Of a DNA stretch of 64,000 bases, positions 25,893 to 38,565 are shown piece after piece; the first letter of the stretch is position 1, and every line of letters begins with the position of its first letter. Below the pieces are notes generated by a model. It was not told the origin of the DNA. It was given only the letters and a program-made list of their open reading frames with translations, and did not search any database. The position numbers were made by a program, and so were the translations under genes. This DNA comes from Coriolopsis trogii. Taxonomy: Eukaryota; Basidiomycota; Agaricomycetes; Polyporales; Polyporaceae. The stretch covers positions 1,550,001 to 1,614,000 of the forward strand of contig JAHYIO010000037.1 of assembly GCA_020543525.1 (NCBI GenBank). Reading direction: 5' to 3'.

Positions 25893-28600
25893 CTATGCTC
25901 GCTGAGGAGCAGGGGTCTGCGTCGAGGGCGCAGGCGTGCCGTCTCCCTGCGATATCGACCGACGTGACTTGCGTAGCCGGCCCGAGCGGGACGGAGAAGA
26001 TGGCTGCAGCGGCGGACGCTGTGGGCTCGTGGTACTGCTTGGGTCCGCGCTGCCATTCGATTGCGGCTGCGAGTGGGGGTGAGAGTGGGATTGCGAGTGT
26101 GGCTGAGAGTGCGAATGCGAATGCGAACGCGAGTGAGAATGGTGTGTGTGGGACGACGATACGTGTGCGTGACCGTTGGCATCTCCGCTGACGCTGCCGT
26201 TCACCGTCCTCTGGCTGCTCGCCGTCTTCGTGCTGAGCGTCGACGTCGCCGAGGCCGTGGACGTAGTCGAAACCGTAGACGTCGCCGAAACCGTTGAGCT
26301 CCCGCTGATCGAGCGCGAAATGGGGGGAGGAGCAACACCAACGCTCTTCGTCTTGTCAGTGCGTGACGCCTTCGCTGACACCCTGCGGACCACCCGCGGG
26401 TCAACAGAGCGTTCTCTCGACTCTCGCCGCTCCCTGCGCTCGCGATCCCTCACTCCATCTCCGTTGGGTACGACAACGTCCTGTGGAGTCTTCTCACTGA
26501 CAACGGGTGCCGTAGCAGTCTGGGCCTGTGCGGCCGCTTCCTCCTTCGGACGGACAGTCTCCTCGGACCCGCGCGGTGAACCCGCGTACACCGTTGGCCA
26601 CGACCGCGGCTGCTGCACACGCTCGTAATACAGCATGAACGCCCCGCTCCCTTCCTGCAGCACGGCCTCGATCCCGCACTCCTGCACCGAGTCGTCGCTG
26701 ATGCGCAGCCAGCCTCTCCCTGTCCCAGGCCGCCCGAGGTCTGGGTACTCCTCGTCGCGTATGTGGCCGTATTTCTGGCAGCGGGCACAGTCGCAGCCGA
26801 GCGGACAGGCGAGTCGTGGGGGTGCGAAGCGTTGGTCACCTGCCGCTGGCGGCCGAGGTTTGCGGCGAAAACAGATGTAGTGACCGAAGGAGTGTTGCCC
26901 ATAATGGCAGACGACGGCGGAAAGGCGGTAGAGTGTACGTGGAACGGCGTACGTTGTAGGCGTTGGTGTGATGGAACGCTGGATAGGGATAGGTGGTGGT
27001 GGAGACGAGATGGGGGCAGAAGGTTGTGTGGATAACTGACCGGAAGTGGTGAAGGGTGTGAGGTCTAGGATCTCGGGAAAGACGACACGGCAGTTGTTCT
27101 TGGCAGCGTAGTGGCCATAGTGCATAGAGCGATTCAGGTGAAGAGCGAGAACAGGTGGGGGCTGGAAGAATATGTCAGTACGATAGCCAGCGACGATGGC
27201 GTCGTAGACGTACTCTCGCGATCATGGACTGTTTCGTGGACGCTTTGCTGAAAACTTTCTCCAGCTTGACACCCTTGATGTCCTCCTCAATCCGACCTTC
27301 GTCCAACGCCGCCTTCACCCGAGCCAGCAGCTTCCTGCTGTCACGAGCACGTCTCTTCTTCGATGACGTCGGGTCATTCGAAGCCTGAGACGCCTCTGTG
27401 TGTCGTTCTGCCTCTTCCTCTAGTCGCTGTAGTGTCGCAAGCATAGAACATTTCCGACAGATGCAGTCAGTGAGCACTTCGAGTCGTGTATAATCCGCAA
27501 GGCAGTCCTCGAGGCGACACGCAGCCTGCGGTGACATCAGAGATGACAAAACGAAGTCGTGCTTCGAGAATTACATACCGCCATTCGAGGTAATGCGAGC
27601 TGCCAGTTGTCGAAGGGGAAGTGCATAACGGCTTCGGTGTATCCGCACTCAACGCAGCTGCGCCGATTCGCGGTCAGACCATCGAAGACAGTCTGACTGA
27701 GATCGCGGCTCGTCCGATCGTCCTTCTGTGTCAGACCTCCCAGACCCCGGTCGCGACGAATCTCCTTCGCGACTGCAATGGCTTCGCTCTTGATGCATTC
27801 CGACAGGAGCTGGAACAGCTCCTGGGCATCCTGGTGTTCGCGGGAAGAGAACAACGAGTTGTGCTTGCCAGGATTGTGGTTGGAGAGAGCCCCGATGATG
27901 TCGATGGGACGTATGGCGCGGGAGGAGGTGGAAGGGGTGTTGAGCACTGCATCCAAGATTAGGCATGTACACGTCAGTGGATGGGATTCGACTGACTATA
28001 GACAAGGTCCCGTAGAGAATCAATGACTGGGGTGGGGACATCCAATGCTTCTGCCTTGGCATGAATTCTCTCTAGTTGCGGTTGTAGGTAGCATAACGAG
28101 GCCATGGCCTATGAGGCGCATGAGGGAAGGAAGGATCTGGGAGACTGGGCGCAGCATACCTGTACGGTAGAATTCATGAAGCAATACGTCCCCGAGATAT
28201 TGACGAGACCAGGATAGTAGCCATCTTGCGTTGGGACGTCTTGCGAGCTGTCTGAGGTGATGTTCGCCTGACGGATGACTGTACAAGACGTACAGGACGT
28301 ACCCTGGCTTGGAGTGCGCGCTACTTGGTCATCACGAGAGCGTCCGTGCTGTTTGCGCTTGAGTTTCCTCCCGGAGGAACTACTACCAGTATGCGACGAG
28401 TCGGACCAGTTCCAAGGGAGGACAAGAGCCAAGGTATCGAAGACCATCAGGACCGAGGCGGCGATAGTGTGTCGGTGCGAGTTAACGACCAGGACGAGGG
28501 TAGGAACGAGGATGAGGATGACGAGCGGCGCGATTTGCTGGAAAACAGGGCTCGCAAGGAGAGACTGAAACTGATAACGGAAGTCGTCGTGCGGCAGCAT
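25893..28600 (-). CDS. Membrane-anchored ubiquitin-specific protease (UBP1-like)
   Basis: A deubiquitinase that removes ubiquitin from proteins. Near the N-terminus is a hydrophobic segment (QIAPLVILILVPTLVLVV), then a second hydrophobic stretch ending LALVLPW, so the enzyme is probably membrane-anchored as in yeast Ubp1. The Cys box is GLVNISGTYCFMNSTVQ. Splicing then gives AMASLCYLQPQLERIHAKA, EHQDAQELFQLLS, the zinc-binding pairs CVECGY and CICRKC, and PPPVLALHLNRSMHYG. The His box is HYGQHSFGHYICFRR, and the terminal box is GWLRISDDSV followed by GAFMLYYER. After the catalytic domain the tail is Ser-rich and contains a His-Ser/Gln repeat (HSHSRSHSHSHSQPHSQ), ending at a TAG. Five exons are inferred, all in frame. 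Confidence 0.9.
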
Positions 28601-29139
28601 TTAGCTCAGATAACGAGAGCCTTGTACTGGCGACATGGACGAGCGAAGGCAAACAGAGTCCTTACCGCTGTCTTGCCTGGCTCATTCTCCTACCGGTTCC
28701 GCTTCATGTGACTTCGCTGACTAAGCTCTGGCTGTAGCTGGACTGCTGATATACGGCCGTTTTCTGCATATGCTCTCTCCTGGCCCTCTTCATCTTCTTG
28801 AGCATAGATGGACATCTGAGAGCTCCCCGAGATGGCCGGGGTGAGAGACCGGTACGAGGATACTTTTTTGTTCCTTCGACTGAGTTCGGGTGCGTACGTA
28901 ATGTGGTGAAGCGCCGGGAGTACGCGACGCGTCGGTGAGGCACTGGAACGCGTCTGTGGCTGCGATGTTCGAGTCTTTTTGTTCTGGGATCGTGCCCGTT
29001 TTGTTGACTCCGGACGCATGTCTCATTGTGTACGCTCCTCTGCCTCTGTCACATCCGACGCGTAACAGACCGATAACCTGCCCGCTCGCTCGAGATCGTC
29101 GCGCTTTCGGCGACGTGACATCTTGAACTTCTTGGATAA
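28601..29139. promoter_or_regulatory. Divergent promoter region
   Basis: These 539 bases separate the head-to-head ubiquitin protease and Cdc7-type kinase genes and must contain both promoters. I could not identify a clear TATA box or other named element. Confidence 0.45.
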
Positions 29140-31462
<2,323 letters not shown>

Positions 31463-32500
31463 AACAGTTTTATTTATTTGATACCTGTATCCCCACCTAA
31501 TACTTATCAACTCCGTCACGGCGAGAGAGAGAGAAAATCTCTATAGTGACACTGCGTAGGGAAGGCGAACACTCCGCGGCGGCGAGTGCACTCAAGATCT
31601 GGGGTGAACTTTTGGCGCTCCGCGGCAGGTGTGACGGACGGGTTATGAAATTGTTTCGCTTAGATTTACACGTGTATTTAGCGCTTAAATTATCTGGCAA
31701 TCATGTCACCTCTCCTGGCTCAAGCACCAGCACTGGACAGAGCTAGAAGTTGAAGACATAGGAAAGGCAGTACATGGCAGAGTTTTTGCCTCGAGGCCAA
31801 GTGCCGCAGCAGCTGTATATGAAGGGAAAGGGGAATGCATTGATTGCTCCAGGCTGATCATCCAGTCATCATGCAGCCTGAGCAGTGAGTGTAGAGTCAT
31901 AACTTCATCAACTGCTTCTTACCCTCAAGTCAACAGTAGAGTCCAGCTACCAAGAGAGGGGAGGATGATGAGGAAAGGTGCGGACTCAATTTCCGAAGCT
32001 AACAATAGGAGCAACAGGTTGAATGACATAATTTCTTCGAATTTCTCAATCTTACCAGAGTACTTGGTCACCCCACTTCTAGCTGTATCAAGGAGTTGTA
32101 CGAGGAAATTCAGAAGAAATGTCCCTGTCCGGGGTACACCCTCAAGGATCTCAGGAACTGGTTCTACAAACAGAGGGATTCCGACGGGGAACAGGGAGAG
32201 GATGACAGGGGTGGGTTGTAGAAGATCCGAGCACTTTCACGATTCGTCAGTCATCTCCCGCAGTCGCGCTACATCTCGATGTATTATTCTCGTGACGGGG
32301 GTCCCGATACCCAATTAGCGCGCAGTAGGCGGTTGTTTGGATCAGAAGCCTTTGCCAAACAAACGGCCGAAAGCGGCGGTCAGACTGAGACATTTTCTCG
32401 TAGGCGCACATCCCACCACGCTCTCCGACCTCAGGCTGCTGCTGAAACCAGGGCTCTACTACTACCCTCTCTGTCTTGCTTCTATCGCAGAATCTCGAAC
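31463..32500. other. Spacer with a homeodomain-like relic
   Basis: No intact gene is seen. Bases 32030-32219 hold one short open plus-strand stretch (IKELYEEIQKKCPC, then TLKDLRNWFYKQRDSD) that resembles the end of a homeodomain, with the WF-x-x-x-R pattern of its third helix. It has a stop upstream (near 32022) and TAG at its end, and no ATG. The last 200 bases are the likely promoter and leader of the Rrp7 gene. Confidence 0.45.
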
Positions 32501-33680
32501 ATGGGCTCATCTACGAAAACGAAACGTCTGGCAGCGTCCACCTCTTCCTCGAGTTCGTCTTCTCTGCCTACTGCGGTCTCCGGTTTCACCGTCCTCCCTA
32601 TCGCATACTCTACCTCTGCGACACACGTTATATACGCACGCGCGCACTCTGCGCCTAAAAAAAGGAATGCCAAGGGCAAACAGAAGGAGGAGCTACCCGA
32701 AGGTCGTACACTATTCCTCGTGAACGTCCCCCCGGATGCGACGGAGCGCGAGCTCACGGTACTCTTCAAATCATGCGGGACCGTGGAGAGGGTTGTATTC
32801 AGCACAGGTGGAAGGAGTGGTACGCAAGAGGAGGCAGCGGATAACGAGGGAGCGAGCAGTGACGAAGAAGGAGAAGGGGAGGGCGCGGTTAGCGGCGAGG
32901 ATGAGGGGGAAGGGTCGAGCAGCGAAGAGGACGAGGAGGGGAACTCGCGGCCGAGGAAGAAGCGGAAGATTAGCAAGCCAGAAGGCCCCCAAGTCGTCCC
33001 ATTGCCTCGTGTGTCTGTACGGACATTACGACGGACAGGACACACCGCCTACGTCGTCTTCCTCGACGCTTCGTCTCTTGCGCGCGCCCTGAAGCCTCCA
33101 CAAAAGCCGTACGCATGGCCTATCGACAACGACACGCCTCTCGGGCTCGCTCACTACACGGCACTCTATGCTGCACTGCGCCCCCCGTTAGACCTTGTGC
33201 GCGCGCATGCGGACTCGTGGATGGAGGCATTCGAGCACGAGCAGGCGAAGAAGCGCCAGGAGAGCAAGTATCGGAAGGGCGAGGCGATCGTCGACGAAGA
33301 CGGCTTCACCCTGGTCACGCGGGGCGGCGCGTATGGCAAGACCCTTGGGGGCGGCGTGGGCGTCGCGAGCAGGCGTTTCTTGAACGAGCAGGGCGGGGCG
33401 GACGATGAGGCCGGTACCGGTGGGAAGCGACACAGGAAGAAGAAAGACAAGAAGGAGAAGGACGGGTTCTACGCGTTCCAGATCCACGAGAAGAAGCGGA
33501 AAGGTGTGTCGTCACGTTTTGTCCCCTCATAGTTTCCGCGCGACGGTCGTCGTGCGTGGGACGGTCGAACACATGCTTATCTCCTCGTTCGCAGAAATCA
33601 TTGACCTCAAGAAGAAATTCGAAGAGGACAGGGCGAAGATCGAAAAGTTGAAGCAGTCGAGAAAGTTCAAACCTTACTGA
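32501..33680 (+). CDS. rrp7: Ribosomal RNA-processing protein 7 homologue
   Basis: Nucleolar factor needed for 18S rRNA maturation and 40S assembly (UTP-C complex in yeast). Exons 32501-33503 and 33595-33680 give 362 aa. An RRM-like N-terminal domain is seen (GRTLFLVNVPPDATERELTV and LFKSCGTVERVVF), interrupted by an acidic Ser/Glu insert. The second half of the RRM follows (HTAYVVFLDASSLARAL). The Rrp7 C-terminal domain contains VDEDGFTLVTRGG, then KDGFYAFQIHEKKRK. The second exon supplies the terminal helix EIIDLKKKFEEDRAKIEKLK and the end SRKFKPY, a hallmark of the family. The start was chosen at the ATG of MGSSTKTKR; the upstream open stretch lacks conserved features. Confidence 0.92.
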
Positions 33681-34717
33681 GTGAGTGCTGCCTACTGTAC
33701 GCTCCTCTTACACATCCGCCTCTGATATCCTTAATCGACTCGCCAGTTTCATGCTTCTTGGGTGTAAAATTAACTTCCCAAAGGTGCATCCTCTTCGTTA
33801 CAGTGTCGTACGTGTAATAACACGAGTTATACGCACTATCAAGGCATACACATGATTGGTTGCTGCGACCGACTATCTGGCGGACACGCCAGAGATATCA
33901 GTACTGACGCGGGTGAGTGTGAATCCAGGCGCGGAGCCGGACGAGGTTCCCACCGCCAGAAGAGAAGTTTGCCACGCCGCATGCTCGCCTGTGAACACTG
34001 GAATTCGGGAACGTCGTCAGTCTCGCGCAGACTATCGTTATTGGCTCAAATGCAGTGAGTATCTATGCGAGGAGAGACAAAATGGTGACAGTACCGACGC
34101 TGATGACCGCCTCTCGCTAGCTGTCTCCAGCCAGAGAACGCGAGGCATTCATAACGGCAGGGCGGCAACCATATCTGGCAGAACGCCGACCCCAAGGCGA
34201 AGAACGGGGTCAATAAAGTCCCATAGCGTGCACTGGGTGACTGGCCAGCGAGTCTATCTGCTTTCTAAATAAGTGCCTGTACGAGCCGTTCCTGTGGCTG
34301 AGCTTCCTTCGTCACGGACGTATAAGACGTTCGCCAAGGCTTCTCAGGTTCTGATACTTCCCATATATCCTCCGTCTATCGTCTAGCCATTCCGTCATAC
34401 CCTCACAATCCAACGATTACAGCCCTTCGAGTGAGTTGACGCGAAAAATCCACAAACGCAGTACGTAGTCAATCGACAATTGCTCGCATTACGGAGCTGT
34501 CGTCCAGCTCCACATGAGTTTATGTCTCATAATGCCGCATGGGCGAACATACAGTCTACGCGACTCCAGCCCCTCCTTCAACCTTGCATGGCTCACTGAC
34601 TGTACATACTCTATGCTCACAGCCTGGCTCCACTCTCAATACGTCCTTCTATCGTCTGTCCAGAGGTTCATACGTGCTGCGGGACACTACATACCAGTCG
34701 CCAAGCTCTTCTAGAGC
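33681..34717. other. Intergenic region
   Basis: About 1 kb between Rrp7 and the DUF6533 gene. Several reading frames of 60-140 codons exist on the plus strand (for example 33856-34272), but none shows conserved motifs or coherent splicing. I see no repeat or RNA gene. Confidence 0.5.
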
Positions 34718-36517
34718 ATGCAGTGAGTGATTTCGTCCTCCCATTGGCCCTAACTGACGCGTTGACATCCTGAATGCCAGGCTGGCAGTTCGTGACATCT
34801 ATACACTTGACGCCCAGTATATCTATGACCTCTTCCTGGTTCGGTACGCTGTCCAAGTCGTCCCACATATCGACCGTGCCGCGCATTCATCCGTGTCCCG
34901 ACAGCGCACTCAGCCTTTCGGGATATGTCATCCTCATACACGAACTCCTCGACACGCTCCCGGACGAGGCAAGCCTCGGTCGAGCATCGTGTGCGCCTGG
35001 CCAGATACTGACGAGCCGTGTGCAGGTCAAGTACATCTGGCCTACGCGCTGGTCGACGGTCAAGGGGATTTATATTGTCAACCGCTACGGAAACTTGGGG
35101 TTTCTTGCGGCGTCCAACCTTCAGATACTCGGTCTCTGGCGCAGTGACGCACCTGAGGTGCGTGGTTCCTCTCATGACACATGGCCCAGGGATACTTAGT
35201 CGATGCCAATTGATCTTCCTCACCAAGTTCTGCTACAATACGACGCTCGCGCTCGCGCTCATCCAGTTCGCCTCGTTCGCATCCGTGCACGGTAGCTGTG
35301 TTTTCCCTCCCATATTTCGAGAATCGTCGACTCATGTGGGGCCAGTACTTGTCTTGTTGCGAGCGTGGGCGACGTGGGGCCGACACGTCAAGATACTCGC
35401 TGTGCTCGTCGCTCTCTTCGTCATTTACGCAGCCGTCAGCATCAGCATCCTCACATGGGGCATTGTCTCCGCCGGTTGTGCGTGCCATATCCTTGCGCGT
35501 GAAGACTTGGTCCGCGGCTGATCGCCGTCCCACACAGACGACGCATACCCACTGTCATATACGGTTGGGACCTGTATAGGGATTATACCTTGTGAGTCGC
35601 CTCCATGTACTTCGCCAGGCACCGATCAGACGTTGACGTCGCGCCGTGTAGCGAATGCTGTGGGTTATTCATCTGCGGTTCGATGAATCATGGCGGTTCG
35701 GCTGATGATGCATCGAAGTGGATATTGTGGACTCCAAGGTGCGTCGCGCGAGTGTGCACGCCTGCTATATGGACAGTGACTTACCGCGTCGAGTGTCGCA
35801 GCCTGATCCTAGAATGCGTGGTCTTCATCCTCACGATGGTATCCATACGACAGTATCATATCAGGATGGACGTATCGCAACAGTCGTCTCTGGCAAGAGT
35901 GATCGTTCGCGATGGTATGTCTGAACTTCCCTCTTGCCTCAGACCGTGCGCGCGCAGGCCCAGTCGCTCATGGGACTGTTAGGTGTCCTGTATTTCGTAG
36001 TCACGCTTTTCAGCAACATTTTCAACATCGTCATCTGGTGAGTCAGAACAACCTCGCGCACGAAGCATACTCATCGGTTCACACAGGGCTCTCTACATGG
36101 ACGTAAGTCACCATCTGACTCGCCGCTCACCGCTCACCGTCACATCAACATACCAACGCACGACAGCGCCCGCTCAACATGCTCGCCAGCAACTTCACGC
36201 TCTGCCTCATGATCGCCGCCGGCCAGCGGCTCGTGCTCGACCTCCGCAAGGTGTCGAGCGACGACACGCTTTCGACGACGCGCGTCGGGCGCGAGGTCCA
36301 GCGCGCCATCGACGCTCTCCACGACCCCACCGGGGGCCGGTCGCCGAGCCCCATCGTCTTTGCCGACCGCGCGCGCGAGTGGGAGTCTACCTCGCGAATA
36401 CCTCTCAGCTGTGTCGTGGGGCGTGGGGCGGGGATTGATGGGGAGGGTGTCGAGCTTGCGACGTTGAGGACGAGGACAGGCAGCCGGGATCCAGAGGTGG
36501 CGGGGCGCGTGCGATGA
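34718..36517 (+). CDS. DUF6533 multi-pass membrane protein
   Basis: Member of a large Agaricomycete family of seven-helix-like membrane proteins of unknown role. The coding part of exon 1 is only five bases (34718-34722), followed by 34781-34843, 34914-34968, 35026-35157 and 35228-35291, then further exons. Together they read MQLAVRDIYTLDAQYIYDL, LSGYVILIHELLDTLPDE and VKYIWPTRWSTVKGIYIVN (the DUF6533 signature). Membrane helices follow (LALALIQFASFASVHVLV; ILAVLVALFVIYAAV; WILWTPSLILECVVF; GVLYFVVTLFSNIFNIVI), and then RPLNMLASNFTLCLMIAAG. The intron after PDE has a GC donor (34969-35025, GCAAGC to CAG). Splice choices between 35490 and 35700 are uncertain, with one possible 38-nt intron. 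The cytoplasmic tail is Ser/Thr/Arg-rich. Confidence 0.8.
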
Positions 36518-36754
36518 CTGGTGTTGTGGATGTGGCTAGACGGTTTGATTGGGCTTCTGTAGATGTATACCTGCACATGGGGTTGTATACCGTATACCAT
36601 AAGGCAGCCGGGAGGGGGGTGTGAACGAAGATGTGATGGTATTCCTTGGTATTGAGGTGAGTACAGATGCTACAAGCCTGGCGCGCGCTAGGTTAGTGTA
36701 TACTACAATCCAATATGTGGTACAAGAGGATCCATTCATGTGCTTGGTCGTAAC

Positions 36755-37549
36755 TCAAGGCTCGTAACCGGGAGGCGCATCGGCAGGAACAGATTCGGCC
36801 ACCACGTACGTAGTGGTGGATGAAGAGGAGCTTGGGCCCGGGCCACCATATGCCGCTAGAGACGCATATCAGCATTCTCATATTCCGCCAGACAATATGC
36901 ACGAGCACTCACGCAGGTCTGACTCCTCCTCTGGGTTCGTCCTGCTCTTGTTGACCGCGCGCTCGCGCGTCTTGTCGAGCGCGGCGCCAAAGCGCAAGAA
37001 CGCCTCCTTGTCGCCCTTGGTGCACCGGAATTCGACACGTGTGACGCCCTCGCCGAGCCCGCCGCCCGGGGCAGGCTTGATCTCGACGAGAATGCGCGGC
37101 GCGTTGAACATGCGCGCAGGCTCTGACCTGTAGGAGAGGAGGGATGTGTGGGGGACGGAGAGCGTCTCGACGGTGTCGGTCGGAGGGTCCGCGACGAGGA
37201 TCAGCTACGATCAGGGAGATTGGAAGGGGACATGAGCAGGGCAGATATCCGGATTTAATGGAAGAATGTTGAGAGCGATCGAGCACGGGGAGGAACGAGG
37301 TATGTAGGTGGAGATGGGGAATCGGGATACGAGGTTAACGCGTTGTGGCGATGAGCGGTGGCTGAGAGGTGGACGATAACTTACCCGAAGGTCTGTGAGA
37401 TGGATCCTGCCCCGACCTTCGAGCTTCTTGTTTGTGGGTTCAGGGAGATAGAGCGTGTAGTCGATGTTCTCGACGTTCCTGATGTCGATCTCGTCCTGGA
37501 GGGGGATGGGGGTACGGGAAGGGCTGAGATGGATTGTGTTGAGAGACAT
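36755..37549 (-). CDS. WBP2/UPF0664-like protein with GRAM-type domain
   Basis: Exons (minus strand) 37549-37385, 37204-36913 and 36855-36755 give 185 aa. The protein reads MSLNTIHLSPSRTPIPLQD, YTLYLPEPTNKKLEGRGRI, LTDLRLILVADPPTDTVET and ILVEIKPAPGGGLGEGV, and ends DAPPGYEP. The GRAM/PH-like fold and a short Pro/Tyr tail correspond to WW-binding protein 2 in animals and the UPF0664 stress-induced protein of fission yeast. The PPGY motif near the end is a candidate WW-domain ligand, for example for a Rsp5/Nedd4-type ubiquitin ligase; that is inferred from the family. It is transcribed away from the sedolisin gene. Confidence 0.85.
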
Positions 37550-38565
37550 GGTGGTACGAGGATATGTGGGAGATGTTGATTGAAACGCAAGATATGAGAG
37601 CGTGTGGTGACACTCGTGCGGGGTTTCGAGGACAGCAAGCGGACGGGGTTCAGAGGGTAGGGTGGCTGAGGATGCGGTGGAAAGCACGAGAGAACGCTCG
37701 CGGTGACGTCGCCCAATTTGGCGAAATCTCAGATCTCATCCATCTCAGCGGCCCTCAGCGGCCCGTTGACTCAGCCGCGGGGAACCAGATCTCTCTGTCT
37801 GTGCTGAGCACATATGCAAGGCGTGGGCTCATACGAGCAGTGCGCTGTTCGTCCTAGGATCTACTTCTTCGTATTCTTATGGCTGTAGACGGCAGAGTGT
37901 TTTTGTCGGTAAGTGACACCAATTTCGGACGACGTTGTGCCGCCGGCGCGCGCATACCCGTGGTTTGGTGTAATGCGGGGACAGTAGTCTGACCCAAATA
38001 CACGAGCAAGCATCACCGACTGATGCCTTGCTCGGTGGCCCACAGGCTGCGCGGATGGGCTGCATGTCAGGGAGACAAGAGGTAGCAGCTCAGGACGGTG
38101 TCACCGCAAACGGGCGTGATGGCATTTATGTCCGAGTCTGAGGTGGCGGTACTTGTGCGCCTCTCAACTTGAACTCCTCCTTCGTCTTCGTGCCGCCCAA
38201 TGGACGCGTTCCTGGTCAATGGGCCGCCTGCCTGGGAAGCAGATAGGCAGGGCTATATATGCAGCGCCTCTGCGTCCGGTCGCAGGTGGGAGCGAGGACG
38301 TTGTTGATGGAGGCGCACGGTGTGCACATGCAAGGGCGCATTCAGTATCGCTTCCCATGGAAGGTGAGACGCGAGGGCCATCAGCGCCGTTGACTGACAA
38401 GGACATGGCGACATCTCCCACTACATCTCTCCCTCCCGCTGCCATCACCCCATGGTCCCGCGCTATGGCGAGCGGCCGCACATCCTCCGCTTCGCGATAT
38501 AAATGCGCGTACCATCCCTCCCGTCTTCTCCAGCCCCCCAGCATCTGCTCGGGCCTCCGGACGCT
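37550..38565. promoter_or_regulatory. Divergent promoter region with TATA box
   Basis: One kilobase separates the head-to-head WBP2-like and sedolisin genes. ATATAAATG at 38497-38505 lies about 65 bases before the sedolisin ATG and is the likely TATA box of that secreted protease. No other gene was recognised here; overlapping reading frames on both strands (38153-38806, 38164-38766) are artefacts of GC-rich sequence. Confidence 0.5.

Noticed and set aside
33856..34272. 138-codon plus-strand frame between Rrp7 and the DUF6533 gene
   Set aside because: No conserved motif, no neighbouring exons and average composition; probably chance.
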